64,000 nt of DNA from Myxococcales bacterium (GTDB lineage: Bacteria > Myxococcota > UBA727 > VGSZ01): the NCBI GenBank assembly GCA_023248635.1, contig JAHFED010000018.1:1-64000 (forward strand), written 5' to 3'. The notes below the pieces were generated by a model. It saw only the letters and a list, made by a program, of their open reading frames with translations. It was not told the origin of the DNA and searched no databases. Shown here piece after piece: positions 46,741 through 54,990 of this stretch (its first letter is position 1; each line of letters begins with the position of its first letter). The translations under genes and the position numbers were made by a program.

Positions 46741-47344
46741 GAAGGGCGACAGCGGCTCCGTCGAGGAGAGCAAGGCTGGCAAACGGGCAGCGCCCAGCGT
46801 CACCACTTTTCTCTCGAAGATCTCCACTCCCAAGGGCGCGGCGGGGGGCACGAGCAACAGCCCCGCCAAAGATCTGCTGGGCGGTGTGACCCGCGGCGAC
46901 CTGGCGGCCCTCGAGAACAGCGGTCCGCGCCACGTCGAACCCCTGACGGGGGCGGCGCTGGAAATCGAGATCAACGCCGATCTTGCGGCCCCCGGCGCAC
47001 GGGGCGGGCGCAAGCAAGAGCGGGTCGCCTGGCAAGGGGTCGTCGACGTCCGCGGCGTCTTTGCTGAGCCCGCCGGCGGAGCCGAAGGCCATACCCGGGC
47101 GAGCAACGTGTCGGCCGGCGGCGTCTTCGTCGAGACCGCGCACCTGCTCGAGGTGGGCGACCCGGTGGTGCTGAGCTTTCCCGGCGACAACGGCAAGCGC
47201 GTCGTCGTCAGCGGCCGGGTCCGTTGGGTGACCCCTTTTGGACGCATCGACGATCCGACGCCGGGTATGGGCATCGAGTTCGTCGGCCTCGACCAGATCA
47301 AGCGCGACAAGATCGACGCCCTCCTCTCCCGCGTGCGCAACTGA
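46730..47344 (+). CDS. PilZ-domain protein
   Basis: This is a 204-residue protein with a C-terminal PilZ domain (about 100-200), a fold that can bind cyclic di-GMP. The second PilZ motif is visible as SNVSAGGVFVET (D/NxSxGG), followed by VGDPVVLSFPG and RVRWVTPFGRIDDPTPGMGIEF. The first Arg motif (RxxxR) is not obvious ahead of it, though KQERVAWQG may stand in, so ligand binding is uncertain. The N-terminal 90 residues are low-complexity. GGAGG six bases before the ATG lies inside parA, so the genes are coupled. Its TGA is also the first triplet of a family D repeat. Confidence 0.82.
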   Translation: MARKKGDSGSVEESKAGKRAAPSVTTFLSKISTPKGAAGGTSNSPAKDLLGGVTRGDLAALENSGPRHVEPLTGAALEIEINADLAAPGARGGRKQERVAWQGVVDVRGVFAEPAGGAEGHTRASNVSAGGVFVETAHLLEVGDPVVLSFPGDNGKRVVVSGRVRWVTPFGRIDDPTPGMGIEFVGLDQIKRDKIDALLSRVRN

Positions 47345-47556
47345 TCCCCGATCTCGCTGAACTTCGACCGCGGAGCGGTCTCGTTCAGCTCCGTCGGGGA
47401 TGCTCTTCTGGGAGGTCCGATGCAGCTGATGCAGACCTCCCGCGCCGGCGGAGCCGGACGAGGGGCCCCCCACCAACTCCGCGTTCCGCGGGCGCGCTTC
47501 ACGCGCATCATCCCGCGTCTTTCCCATCTGTCGAACATCAAGCGGACGCGGGATGA
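47342..47556. repeat. Family D element, copy D2
   Basis: It starts with the stop codon of the PilZ gene. The first half folds with outer arms ATCCCCGA and TCGGGGAT, middle arms GCTGAAC and GTTCAGC, and inner arms GACCGC and GCGGTC. In the second half the TCATCCCGCGTC/GACGCGGGATGA pair is perfect, but the CGCGTTCCG partner is replaced by another sequence. Confidence 0.85.
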
Positions 47557-47587
47557 CAAGATCGCTGTTCGCGCCGCTTCGCAGATG

Positions 47588-47824
47588 AATGACGACGACA
47601 CCGAGCTCAAGCCCTTCAGCTTCGGGCCGCTGCGGCACCGCGCGGTCATCGTCAGGGCCAACGGCTTCGTCTACCGCGGCCGCCTGCACGGAGTCGACGA
47701 GACCGACCTCTACCTGCGGGGCGAGCTGCGCTGGTGGGTGCTGCCGCTGCCGAGCATCACCTCCGTGGTGCGTGATCAAGACGCCAGCGACGACGACGAC
47801 GACGATCCGGGGGATGCCTCATGA
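47588..47824 (+). CDS. Small protein with an Sm-fold-like domain
   Basis: This is a 78-residue protein starting at ATG 47588. The frame is open upstream only because it runs through the family D repeat. The core (RAVIVRANGFVYRGRLHGVD followed by ETDLYLRGELRWWVLPLPSITSV) has the pattern of an Sm-like barrel: a strand with a VYRGRL turn, then ETDLYLR and a hydrophobic end strand. The tail is strongly acidic (DASDDDDDD). Its stop overlaps the ATG of the VWA gene (ATGA), so the two are translated together. RNA binding is possible from the fold but untested. Confidence 0.6.
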   Translation, partial: NDDDTELKPFSFGPLRHRAVIVRANGFVYRGRLHGVDETDLYLRGELRWWVLPLPSITSVVRDQDASDDDDDDPGDAS

Positions 47825-49167
47825 TCATCCGACGCGTGCTCGAGTTGGTCGAGGTGCTGAAGAAGCGCTCCGTGCGCGTGTCACGGGCCGAGGTCGAAGA
47901 CGCCTTGCGCGCCCTCGACGTCATCGCCGCCGATGCTTTCGTCGACCGCGCCTTGTTCGCCGCCGTGCTGCAAGCAACCCTCATCAAGAACAGCGCCGAC
48001 ATCGACGTCTTTGTCTCGAGCTTCGCGCTCTGCTTCGGCGCCGACGCGGAGTCGTCGTCGTCCTTGCCGCTGTCCTCCTTGTCGCGGCAGCAAGCCGAGC
48101 AGGCCTTTGGGGCCGGTCTGGGGGGCGGCGATCCCGTGCGGGCCGGTCTGGTGCAGAGCCTCATCGACGGCGACGAAGCGGGCGTCCGCCTGAGCCTGCG
48201 CCAAGGTCTCGACGAGCTCGATCTGGCGGGTCTGGCCTCGCCGCTGCAGGCCGGGTGGTACGCGAGCCGTCTGCTGCTGCGCCTCGGCCTCGACGAGCTC
48301 TTTGCCGGGGCCAACGACGCCGTCGACGACGAATTGCGCCCCGCTCTGCAGGCGCTGGAGGATCGGCTGCGCCGCGGCGCCCGTCGGCTCATCGAACAAG
48401 AAGAGCAGAAGCGCTCAGGCCGAACATCGACGTCAGCGGCGGGCACATGGGACAGCGACCTGCGCACCCTGAACGAGCGCCAAACCGAGGAAGCCCGCGT
48501 CTTGCTGCGCAAGCTTGCCGAACGATTGCGGGCCCGGGTGTTGCGTCGTCGAAAAAAGAGCCGCCGCGGTCGCCTCGATGTACGCCGCACCCTGCGCCGC
48601 AGCCTGCGCACCGATGGCATCCCCGTGGTCCCCGTGCTGCGTCGTCGTCGGGTGGAGAAGCCCGCGCTGCTGCTCTTGTGCGACGTCAGCGACTCCGTGC
48701 GTGCCTCGGCCCTGTTTTTGTTGGAGCTGTGCGCGGTGCTGCACGACCTCTTTGACAGCACGCGCGCCTACGTCTTCGTCGACCATCTGCACGACGTCAC
48801 CGCCCTGCTGGCGAGCCAAGGCAAGCCGGGCGGGGCCAGCGCGATTGCGTCGTCGGAGGCGGTGATGGGCGGGGGCAACTCTGACTACGGTCAAGCGCTG
48901 CACGACATCGACGTCGATGCTGTGACCCGCAAGACCGTGGTCGTGGTGCTTGGCGATGGACGAAGCAACTACCGCGACCCCGGCCTCGACGTCGCCGCCA
49001 CCCTCAAGCTCAGGGCCAAGTCGGTGGTGTGGTTGGTGCCCGAAGATCGAGGGACCTGGGGCTTCGGCGACTCGGTGATCCCGCGGTTTTCGCGCCATGC
49101 CGATGCGATGCTTCCTGCCCGAACCCTGCGGAATTTGGCCCGAGCCATCGATCGCGTGCTCCGATGA
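47821..49167 (+). CDS. CoxE-like von Willebrand factor A domain protein
   Basis: This 448-residue protein matches the VWA_CoxE family that accompanies MoxR-type ATPases. The N-terminal half is helical (MIIRRVLELVEVLKKRSVRVSR). A basic stretch follows (LRRRKKSRRGRLDVRRTLRRSL). The VWA domain from about residue 270 starts KPALLLLCDVSDSVRASALFLLE, where the MIDAS motif reads DVSDS in place of DxSGS. The later threonine and aspartate positions fall in GNSDYGQAL and VVVLGDGRSNYRDPG. No MoxR ATPase gene is adjacent in this window. Confidence 0.85.
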   Translation: MIIRRVLELVEVLKKRSVRVSRAEVEDALRALDVIAADAFVDRALFAAVLQATLIKNSADIDVFVSSFALCFGADAESSSSLPLSSLSRQQAEQAFGAGLGGGDPVRAGLVQSLIDGDEAGVRLSLRQGLDELDLAGLASPLQAGWYASRLLLRLGLDELFAGANDAVDDELRPALQALEDRLRRGARRLIEQEEQKRSGRTSTSAAGTWDSDLRTLNERQTEEARVLLRKLAERLRARVLRRRKKSRRGRLDVRRTLRRSLRTDGIPVVPVLRRRRVEKPALLLLCDVSDSVRASALFLLELCAVLHDLFDSTRAYVFVDHLHDVTALLASQGKPGGASAIASSEAVMGGGNSDYGQALHDIDVDAVTRKTVVVVLGDGRSNYRDPGLDVAATLKLRAKSVVWLVPEDRGTWGFGDSVIPRFSRHADAMLPARTLRNLARAIDRVLR

Positions 49168-49202
49168 TGACGAGGTCAAAGCGTCAGGGATCGCTGTGAA
49201 AC

Positions 49203-49232
49203 TTGACAAAGAATCGGGCTGACGACGACGAT
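49203..49232 (+). promoter_or_regulatory. Possible promoter of the 49.3-kb lipoprotein
   Basis: TTGACA at 49203-49208 is a perfect -35. GACGAT at 49227-49232 after 18 bp is a poor -10. A leader of about 65 nt with GGAG at 49292 precedes the ATG. Confidence 0.4.
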
Positions 49233-49302
49233 GCGCGCCGTTTGGCTGTTCAGCCCGACTGTCTCTGCAGAGACACGATTGAGAAACCCACGGAGATTTC
49301 CG

Positions 49303-49659
49303 ATGAAGAAGTTTTTGACCGCCGCTGTTGCCGCTTTCGCCCTCATGAGTGCTTCTTGCCAGTCCGTGGAGTCGACGAAGGTCGATCCCGCCACCATCGC
49401 CAGCAGCGGCGAAGCCGTCGCCGTCGTTCAGTGTGTGGCCCTGGGCCTCACCGCGATCTTTCACTTCGTGACCATCACCGAAGCCAGCCTCGACACCGTC
49501 ATCAACAAGATGCTGGTCGCCGAAGCCAAGGCCCTCGGCGGCAACAAGGTGCAGCTCCTCGCGGCCTTCGAAACCCCCAAGGGCGGCCTGCTGTTCAAGC
49601 TTGCCGGCAACATCGTGATGTTGCCCCCGGCCGCCGCGGTGGGCATCGCCGTCAAGTGA
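49303..49659 (+). CDS. Small lipoprotein of unknown function
   Basis: This is a 118-residue lipoprotein. MKKFLTAAVAAFALMSASC is a clear signal with an SASC lipobox. The mature part has one helix-rich block (EAVAVVQCVALGLTAIFHFV) and a C-terminal AKALGGNKVQLLAAFETPKG, a pattern like small Gly-Gly-Asn-type outer-membrane lipoproteins. GGAG before the ATG and the terminator 37 bp after the stop mark it as a single-gene unit. No enzyme motif is seen. Confidence 0.75.
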   Translation: MKKFLTAAVAAFALMSASCQSVESTKVDPATIASSGEAVAVVQCVALGLTAIFHFVTITEASLDTVINKMLVAEAKALGGNKVQLLAAFETPKGGLLFKLAGNIVMLPPAAAVGIAVK

Positions 49660-49696
49660 GCTTTGGCGTCGTCAACGATGCCAAACTTGATCAACG

Positions 49697-49726
49697 AAAA
49701 ACGAGCCCCTGGGCTCGTTTTTTTTT
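49697..49726 (+). terminator. Rho-independent terminator
   Basis: Arms AAAAACGAGCC (49697-49707) and GGCTCGTTTTT (49712-49722) with the loop CCTG end in a run of nine T. A family D copy begins 13 bp after the T run. Confidence 0.9.
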
Positions 49727-49738
49727 CGCGTTGACGTC

Positions 49739-49958
49739 TGATCCCCGATCTCGCTCAACTTCGACCGCGGAGCGGTCTCGTTCATCGCCGTCGGGGATGC
49801 TCTTCTGGGAGGTCTGGTGCAGACCTCCCCCCACGCCGGCGGAGCCGGACGCGGGGCCCCCCACCAACTCCGCGTTCCGCGGGCGCGCTTCACGCGCATC
49901 ATCCCGCGTCTTTCCCATCTCGGAACGCGGTCGAACATCAAGGGGATGCGGGATGATG
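49739..49958. repeat. Family D element, copy D3
   Basis: This copy is not at a stop codon but follows a terminator. Crossing pairs are CCGCGTTCCG (49870-49879) with CGGAACGCGG (49921-49930), and CATCATCCCGC (49897-49907) with GCGGGATGATG (49948-49958). The spacing between the two right arms is 17 bp, against 0 in D1. Confidence 0.85.
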
Positions 49959-49982
49959 TTCAAGACGCTGGCGTGTCTTGAA
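49959..49982. repeat. Family B hairpin
   Basis: Arms TTCAAGACGC and GTGTCTTGAA flank the loop TGGC, with one pair that is G-U in plus-strand RNA. It abuts family D copy D3. The rest of the gap up to 50062 shows no gene. Confidence 0.8.
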
Positions 49983-50062
49983 GTGTTGATGTTTGAGGAC
50001 GCCAGCAGATTTGACGATAGGTTTGAAACCTTGGATCAGCGAGCCCGCACGCGTTGCCAAGC

Positions 50063-51973
50063 TCACCCAGCAATGCGGACGACGACGGCGGCGGCATTGT
50101 CTGGCTTGCCTTCGCCCGAACGCACCTGGTCGCCGGCGAAGTCGCGGGCGACCGCTTGGGCTGCCGCCTCGGCGCTCCCGGCCTTGGCCACCACGCGGCC
50201 GATCTCCTCTGCGGCGACGTCGCCGTTGGGCCGCGTCCAGCTCTTGCCGGCCTTCAGATCGTTCTTTTGGGCCTGCAACTTCAAATCGCCGACCCCGTCC
50301 GAAAAGAAGACCACGTAGTCGCCGGGCTCGACCTTCCATTTGTAGGCGTCGACCTTTGGCGGTTGGTCTACTTGCCCCAGGCAGCTGCTGATGTTGTGGG
50401 CGAAGCGCAGCATGCAGTCGACGTCTGAGAGCGGCGACGCCTTCTTGGCGGCTTCGTCGTAGATGTTGTGCGACTCGGTTTGCTCTTTCACCCGCCCTTG
50501 CTTGTCGTAGAGCACGGCCCCCGCATCACCCGCATTCACGATGTGGGCGTAGCCGTCCTGGACGACGCCGCCGACAAAGGTGGTTGCCATGTTGACCTTG
50601 TGCAGGTCGTTGACGGCGCACAGCTCGGCCTGGGCGCTGTCGACGGCGCCCCGCAGGGTCTGCTCAGGAGGCGCCCCTCTGGCGATGGCCTCGCTGGCTT
50701 TGGCGAAGTGTTGGGCGGCGATTCGGCTCGCTGCCCCGGTCTCTTTGACGTGCCCCATGCCGCCGGCCTGATCGAAGGCGCCGGCGTAGAAGGTCTCGCT
50801 CTTGACGCCATTGCCCTTGGGCACCACGCCCAACACCGCGCCGTCTTCGTTGTAGTCGGCGTAGTCCACCCCGCGGTAGGTGAAGAGCCCGCCCGTGGCG
50901 GTATTGCCTTTGACGGCGTCGGCCGTGACGTTTTCGAAGCCGCCGGCCCGCACCAGGGATTGGGCGGCCACCGGGGGCGCTGCGGGCGCCCGGGCGACGG
51001 CTTTGGCCTGGGTTCGCAGGTCCGAGATCTGATGGGCCACAGCGGCGGCCAAGCGGTCGACGTTTTCGCCGCCGACGTGGTGGATCCCCTTGGCGTCCTG
51101 CACCGTGGCCGTCAGCTTGCCGTCGGGGCCGAGCCCCGTGATCCACGCCTGGGCGTTGCCGTGCTGAATGTAGTCCCCGATCTTCAGCGGGTTGGCGCTG
51201 GCGAGGTCCTCGGGTCGTACCTTCTGCATCCCCACGCTGTTGCCGGCCAGGACTTCGACGCGCAGCCCATCGGGATCATGGCCGGTGACGACGCCGAGGC
51301 TCACCGCCCCCGAAGAGCGCGGCACCGCGACGTAGTCGCCGACGGCGTAGCGCTCGGCGCCCGTCAGCGATCCGCCGCTCTTGGCCACCCTGCCCACATC
51401 CAAGGGCGTGAAGACGACTTTGACGTCGTCGAGGCGCTCCCGCAGCGGCATGAGGTCGCGGTTGGTCACCGCTCCCAGGACCTGCTGAGAGCGCTGGTGC
51501 GCGGTGTCGTGGAGCAGCTGCAGAGGCTCGAACAGGCGGTCTTGGAGGCGCTCCCGCACGCCGCGAGGGAGCATCTGCAGGATCGCAGGGTCCTGCAACG
51601 CGAGCACGTCGCCGATGGCGCTGAGGGCGCCGCCGAGCTCGGCGATTTCGCCCTCGGTCACCAGGCCATCTTTGTAGACGTCGTGCAGCGCGCCCAGGGC
51701 CTGCTGCAGGCTGTTGGCCATCGCCGTCGCCGCAGCCGACGGCGGCTTTGGCGCGGCCGGCGAAAGCAATGCGATCATGCTCGGGATCAGCCCGCGGCTC
51801 GCGGCGCGTCCGCTGCGCTGCTCGATGAAGGCGTCGATGTCGACGTGGGAGACCTGCGCGAGCTTGGCCTCGGCCACCTGCTCGGCGGGGGCCCGTGCAA
51901 CGACGGCTGCGACGTCATTGGTCTTTTCTCCACGGACAGGAGAAGGAAGGTGGCCGACGCGACCGATGCTCAT
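50063..51973 (-). CDS. PP2C-type protein phosphatase with long N-terminal extension
   Basis: This is a 636-residue protein whose C-terminal 300 residues are a PP2C (PPM) phosphatase. The metal aspartates appear in DYADYNEDG, AFDQAGGMGH, VVFFSDGVGD and KPDNAAAVVV, with the typical AHIVNAGDAGAVLYD strand pair. The N-terminal half is helical and lacks a signal peptide. It includes a segment (GDYIQHGNAQAWITGLGPDG) that is a repeated beta motif. The ATG overlaps the stop of the TPR gene by four bases. A TPR chaperone-like partner directly upstream is the usual setting of a type III secretion substrate, so secretion is possible, but a cytoplasmic role is equally open. Confidence 0.82.
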   Translation of the reverse strand: MSIGRVGHLPSPVRGEKTNDVAAVVARAPAEQVAEAKLAQVSHVDIDAFIEQRSGRAASRGLIPSMIALLSPAAPKPPSAAATAMANSLQQALGALHDVYKDGLVTEGEIAELGGALSAIGDVLALQDPAILQMLPRGVRERLQDRLFEPLQLLHDTAHQRSQQVLGAVTNRDLMPLRERLDDVKVVFTPLDVGRVAKSGGSLTGAERYAVGDYVAVPRSSGAVSLGVVTGHDPDGLRVEVLAGNSVGMQKVRPEDLASANPLKIGDYIQHGNAQAWITGLGPDGKLTATVQDAKGIHHVGGENVDRLAAAVAHQISDLRTQAKAVARAPAAPPVAAQSLVRAGGFENVTADAVKGNTATGGLFTYRGVDYADYNEDGAVLGVVPKGNGVKSETFYAGAFDQAGGMGHVKETGAASRIAAQHFAKASEAIARGAPPEQTLRGAVDSAQAELCAVNDLHKVNMATTFVGGVVQDGYAHIVNAGDAGAVLYDKQGRVKEQTESHNIYDEAAKKASPLSDVDCMLRFAHNISSCLGQVDQPPKVDAYKWKVEPGDYVVFFSDGVGDLKLQAQKNDLKAGKSWTRPNGDVAAEEIGRVVAKAGSAEAAAQAVARDFAGDQVRSGEGKPDNAAAVVVRIAG

Positions 51974-52410
51974 GGCGCACTCCCGGCGAGGATCTGCTGG
52001 GCCAAGGGTGAGCCCGCGGCGATGATGTGGGCGGCCTTGAGGTCGTTCTCGGCGCCCACCCGATCGGTGCCGGCGACGAGCTCCGCGCGCAGCATCAAGG
52101 CGCGCACCATGTCGGCCGCCGATCCCGGCCGCTCTTGGGCAAGGAAACGATCAATGGCCTCGACGGCGCCGACTTTGTCTCCCTGCCCCGCCAACGCATG
52201 GGCGAGATGAACCAGGTGCAAGGGGCTGTCGGGTTCAAGAGCAGCGAGGGCGGCGAAGGCCTTGGCGCTGATCTCGAATTTCTTGGACTGGAAGGCGGCG
52301 GCGGCGAAATGGGAGACGGCGCCGACGTCGGCTGCGGTCAGCCCCGCCAGATCACGCATGCCACCCTTGGTCAGGCCGCCGAGCAGGGCGAGTCGTTCTT
52401 CGAGGTTCAT
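51970..52410 (-). CDS. TPR protein resembling SycD/LcrH-class secretion chaperones
   Basis: This is a 146-residue all-helical protein with about three tetratricopeptide repeats (AAAAFQSKKFEISAKAFAAL, PLHLVHLAHALAGQGD then KVGAVEAIDRFLA, and ADMVRALMLRAELVAGTD). The size and repeat number are those of SycD/LcrH class II chaperones for type III translocators and effectors. It is followed with a four-base overlap by the PP2C gene. The start at ATG 52410 is preferred because TACAAT ends 6 nt upstream. A general TPR protein cannot be excluded. Confidence 0.65.
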   Translation of the reverse strand: MNLEERLALLGGLTKGGMRDLAGLTAADVGAVSHFAAAAFQSKKFEISAKAFAALAALEPDSPLHLVHLAHALAGQGDKVGAVEAIDRFLAQERPGSAADMVRALMLRAELVAGTDRVGAENDLKAAHIIAAGSPLAQQILAGSAP

Positions 52411-52416
52411 CAGCAC

Positions 52417-52422
52417 ATTGTA
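52417..52422 (-). promoter_or_regulatory. -10 TACAAT placed for leaderless transcription of the TPR gene
   Basis: TACAAT (minus strand), close to the consensus TATAAT, ends 6 nt before the ATG at 52410. This is the clearest case of the spacing in the window. Confidence 0.6.
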
Positions 52423-52473
52423 GGCAGCTGCGGCCGGAATTGGCGCGCACCCAGGACCACAAAGCAGCCAAAA

Positions 52474-52995
52474 TCAGGGAACAGCGACCAGCACGTCAGT
52501 GAGGCCGTCGCCGACGCCTTCGCAGCCGCTGGCCACCACGCCGTCGTCGTCTCCGAGCGCATCGACAGCGACGACGAGATCGCCTGCGGGGACCAGGCCG
52601 ACCCGCAGGTCCTCGTGAAAGGTTCCCCCGCTCACAGCGATGCGGGCCCCAGCGAGAACATTTTCGGCGTCGGCCACGGGTCCCACGTCGGCGCAAGCCC
52701 CCAAGCGCGCGTCGACGACGGCGATGGCGATGGCCACGATGCCCGACAGATCCCGACCCAGGCTGACGTCGATGGCGAGGTCGACGACGTCGTCGCCGCG
52801 GGCTTCGCAGCTGCCGTCGAAGCACAGCTCGTCGGCGATGGCGGGACAGGCCGTGCAGGCGGGCTCTCGCACCCTACACGCGGGTTCGCAGCTCTCAGGT
52901 GGGGGCGGTGGTGCACAGCCGACCCCTCCCAAAGCGAGGAGACCCAGAGCGACGACGGCAGCTCGGGCGTGTGCGTGGGGGGTGGGCGCTTTCAC
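52474..52995 (-). CDS. Cys-rich lipoprotein of unknown function
   Basis: If it starts at GTG 52995 this is a 173-residue lipoprotein with the signal VKAPTPHAHARAAVVALGLL ending in LGGVGC. A GTG at 53037 is an alternative. A Cys-rich module follows (CEPACRVREPACTACP and CFDGSC), then a beta-rich domain with alternating Val/Asp (VDLAIDVSLGRDLSGIVAIA and similar). No known family is recognised. It lies upstream of the TPR/PP2C pair on the same strand with a 63-bp gap. Confidence 0.5.
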   Translation of the reverse strand: MKAPTPHAHARAAVVALGLLALGGVGCAPPPPPESCEPACRVREPACTACPAIADELCFDGSCEARGDDVVDLAIDVSLGRDLSGIVAIAIAVVDARLGACADVGPVADAENVLAGARIAVSGGTFHEDLRVGLVPAGDLVVAVDALGDDDGVVASGCEGVGDGLTDVLVAVP

Positions 52996-53213
52996 GGTGC
53001 GCAGACGACCACTGTGAAAGACGCGGCGCAAGACCACGCGCAGCTCCAGCCCCCAAAGTGCAGGCGCGGGCGCCGCGGGGGCCCCAGCAGCGGTGTGGGC
53101 GCGGCGCGCGAGACGAGCGGGTCACCGCCAACGGCGTCGTCGTCGACGATGGCGCAGCCCAACAATCGGCCCCGAGGTGACACGCCTGTGACCCGCCGAC
53201 GACGGAGCGTGCC

Positions 53214-53219
53214 TAGGCT
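53214..53219 (+). promoter_or_regulatory. -10-like TAGGCT placed for leaderless transcription of the desaturase gene
   Basis: TAGGCT ends 7 nt before the ATG at 53227. The seven bases between (GGTGGGC) contain a weak GGTGG only. Confidence 0.5.
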
Positions 53220-53226
53220 GGTGGGC

Positions 53227-53982
53227 ATGTACGTCACGGCCTGCTTCCTCGTTTTCGTCTTGGGCTATTCGCTCACCATCGTGCTGACGAGCATCGGCTA
53301 CCACCGTGCCCTGGCCCACGGCAGCGTGCGCCTCGAGCCCTGGGTCCGCAAAGCGCTGATCGAGTTGGGTCCCTGGTTCACCGGTTTCGATGCCAAGACC
53401 TGGGTCGTGATGCACCGCATGCACCACCAGCACTCCGATACGCCCCAGGACCCCCACTCGCCCCTGAACGTTGGCCTGTTGGGAATGTTCCAGGCGCAGT
53501 ACCGCGGCTTTGTCCAGACGCAGCAGGGCCTCTTGCTGGGCGATCCCCACTACGCCTCCATCGGCAAGGATCTCCAGCTCTCGTGGGTCGCGCGCCGAGC
53601 CTGGTTCGCGCCCTACGTTGCGCAGATCTCGCTCGGCGTCGTCGTCGGATTGGTGTGGGGTTGGTGGCTCGGTATTGCCCTCGTTCTTGGCTTGATGAGC
53701 CATGTCGTGCAGGGTGCGATCATCAACTATTTCGGCCACGCCCATGGAGGTCGCAATTTCGATCTCGGTGACAATTCTCGAAACAACCACTTGGCTGCAT
53801 GGCTGGTGCTTGGCGAGGGGTTTCAGAACAACCATCACCGCTATCCGTCGTCGGCGCGATTTTCCCACCGGCGCTTCGAGGTGGATCTTGGCTACGGTGT
53901 GTGCCGTACGCTCGCCGCGCTGGGTGTCTTGAAGATCGTGAGCACGACGCTCATGCCCCGAGATGCGCGCACCAATATCTAG
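53227..53982 (+). CDS. Membrane fatty-acid (acyl-CoA type) desaturase
   Basis: This is a di-iron membrane desaturase that introduces a double bond into an acyl chain. All three histidine boxes are present: HRALAH (His26-His31), HRMHH (His63-His67) and NNHHRYP (His203, His204), as in the delta-9 type. The length of 251 residues is at the short end, with four membrane helices (VFVLGYSLTIVLTSIGY, LGVVVGLVWGWWLGIALVLG and others). The open frame upstream is a shadow. The 3' half (53690-53830) uses more A/T-ending codons. Its product would adjust membrane fluidity. Confidence 0.9.
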   Translation: MYVTACFLVFVLGYSLTIVLTSIGYHRALAHGSVRLEPWVRKALIELGPWFTGFDAKTWVVMHRMHHQHSDTPQDPHSPLNVGLLGMFQAQYRGFVQTQQGLLLGDPHYASIGKDLQLSWVARRAWFAPYVAQISLGVVVGLVWGWWLGIALVLGLMSHVVQGAIINYFGHAHGGRNFDLGDNSRNNHLAAWLVLGEGFQNNHHRYPSSARFSHRRFEVDLGYGVCRTLAALGVLKIVSTTLMPRDARTNI

Positions 53983-54065
53983 AGGATTGCTTGAGGACTT
54001 GATATAAAAGATGACAGAAAAAGCCTCCGGTCCACTGATAAATCGATCTTTCTGACGCCTCGGGC

Positions 54066-54105
54066 AAGCCGATCGAACAAGCGTCGACGTCGGCTTTCTT
54101 GTTTT
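54066..54105 (+). terminator. Weak terminator-like hairpin
   Basis: Arms AAGCCGA (54066-54072) and TCGGCTT (54090-54096) are followed by TCTTGTTTTT. The loop of 17 nt is long, so the assignment is tentative. Confidence 0.35.
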
Positions 54106-54166
54106 TGGCGGGTTCCTCGTCGCTGCGGTGGCGGGCCACGTCGAGTAGGCTGCGCCCGAGGTAGCA

Positions 54167-54910
54167 ATGGGCGAAAAAGCACTGAGGATTTTCGTGGAGG
54201 CCGAGCTGACCGGCGGCTTCGCTGCCAAGACCAAGCTCGCCAATCGCGTTCGCCTGACGTCCATCGAAGCCGCTGTGCTGCCCGACAGCCCCGAGCTGGT
54301 GGATCGTCTCACCCAGGCCCTGGCCGAAGTGCGCCGCTACGACGACCCCGACGACCCCGAGCTTTTGGACCTGCTCGACGATCCGCCGGAGGCCGCGGGT
54401 GGTCTACGCCGCTCCCTCGCCACGCTGGTCGAAATTCTCGGGCAATGCTCTTTGTTCATCGACGATCTCGAGGCCACCGCCCGCCGCGTCGACGAAGGCA
54501 CGGGGCGTGTGCTGCAGTGCGCCCAAGTGAGCGTCTGGTTCTTCGACGACGCCCGGACCCGCATCACCTGCACCGACCTCTTCGTGCCATCGACAGGGAG
54601 GCACAGCAGCGGCCTGCGTCTCTTTGCCAAGGACTACCCGAGCTACTTCGCCGCGCTCGCGACCGGCCAGACCATCGCGGCCCACGACGCGCACCGTGAC
54701 CCCGCGACCGCGTGTTTCAGCGACACCTACCTGATGCCGCTCGGAATCACCTCGATGCTCGACGTCCCCATCGTCGTCGGCGGCGAGGCGGTCGGCGTGC
54801 TCTGCTCGGAGCACACCGGGCCTCCGCGCACCTGGAACAGCGACGAAGAGCGCTTCGCCAACGGCATGGCGGCGGTGATGGCCCTGGCCGTCAGCCGTCC
54901 GAAGAGCTGA
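54167..54910 (+). CDS. GAF-domain protein
   Basis: This is a 247-residue soluble protein with a GAF domain from about residue 85 (LVEILGQCSLFIDDLEATAR, then QCAQVSVWFFDDARTRITCTD, LPLGITSMLDVPIVVGGEAV and LCSEHTGPPRTW). GAF domains sense small molecules or light in signalling proteins, but no output domain is attached, so it probably acts with a partner. The N-terminal 75 residues are unassigned. TAGGCT at 54146-54151 and GAGG five bases before the ATG mark a short leader. The TGA at 54908-54910 is the first triplet of a truncated family D repeat. Confidence 0.82.
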   Translation: MGEKALRIFVEAELTGGFAAKTKLANRVRLTSIEAAVLPDSPELVDRLTQALAEVRRYDDPDDPELLDLLDDPPEAAGGLRRSLATLVEILGQCSLFIDDLEATARRVDEGTGRVLQCAQVSVWFFDDARTRITCTDLFVPSTGRHSSGLRLFAKDYPSYFAALATGQTIAAHDAHRDPATACFSDTYLMPLGITSMLDVPIVVGGEAVGVLCSEHTGPPRTWNSDEERFANGMAAVMALAVSRPKS

Positions 54911-54990
54911 TCCCCGATCTCGCTGAACTTCGTTCACCGAGGTCGGAGATGTACTTCCTGGAGGGTCTGATCCCCGATCTGTGCGCGACG
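54908..54990. repeat. Family D element, truncated copy D4
   Basis: It begins with the stop codon of the GAF gene and keeps the TGATCCCCGATCTCGCTGAA start. After about 45 bp it diverges, and a second short copy of the start (TGATCCCCGATCT) lies at about 54968. Confidence 0.8.

Noticed and set aside
52027-53226. Long upstream part of the desaturase ORF
   Set aside because: It runs antisense to the TPR and lipoprotein genes and has no recognisable protein character.
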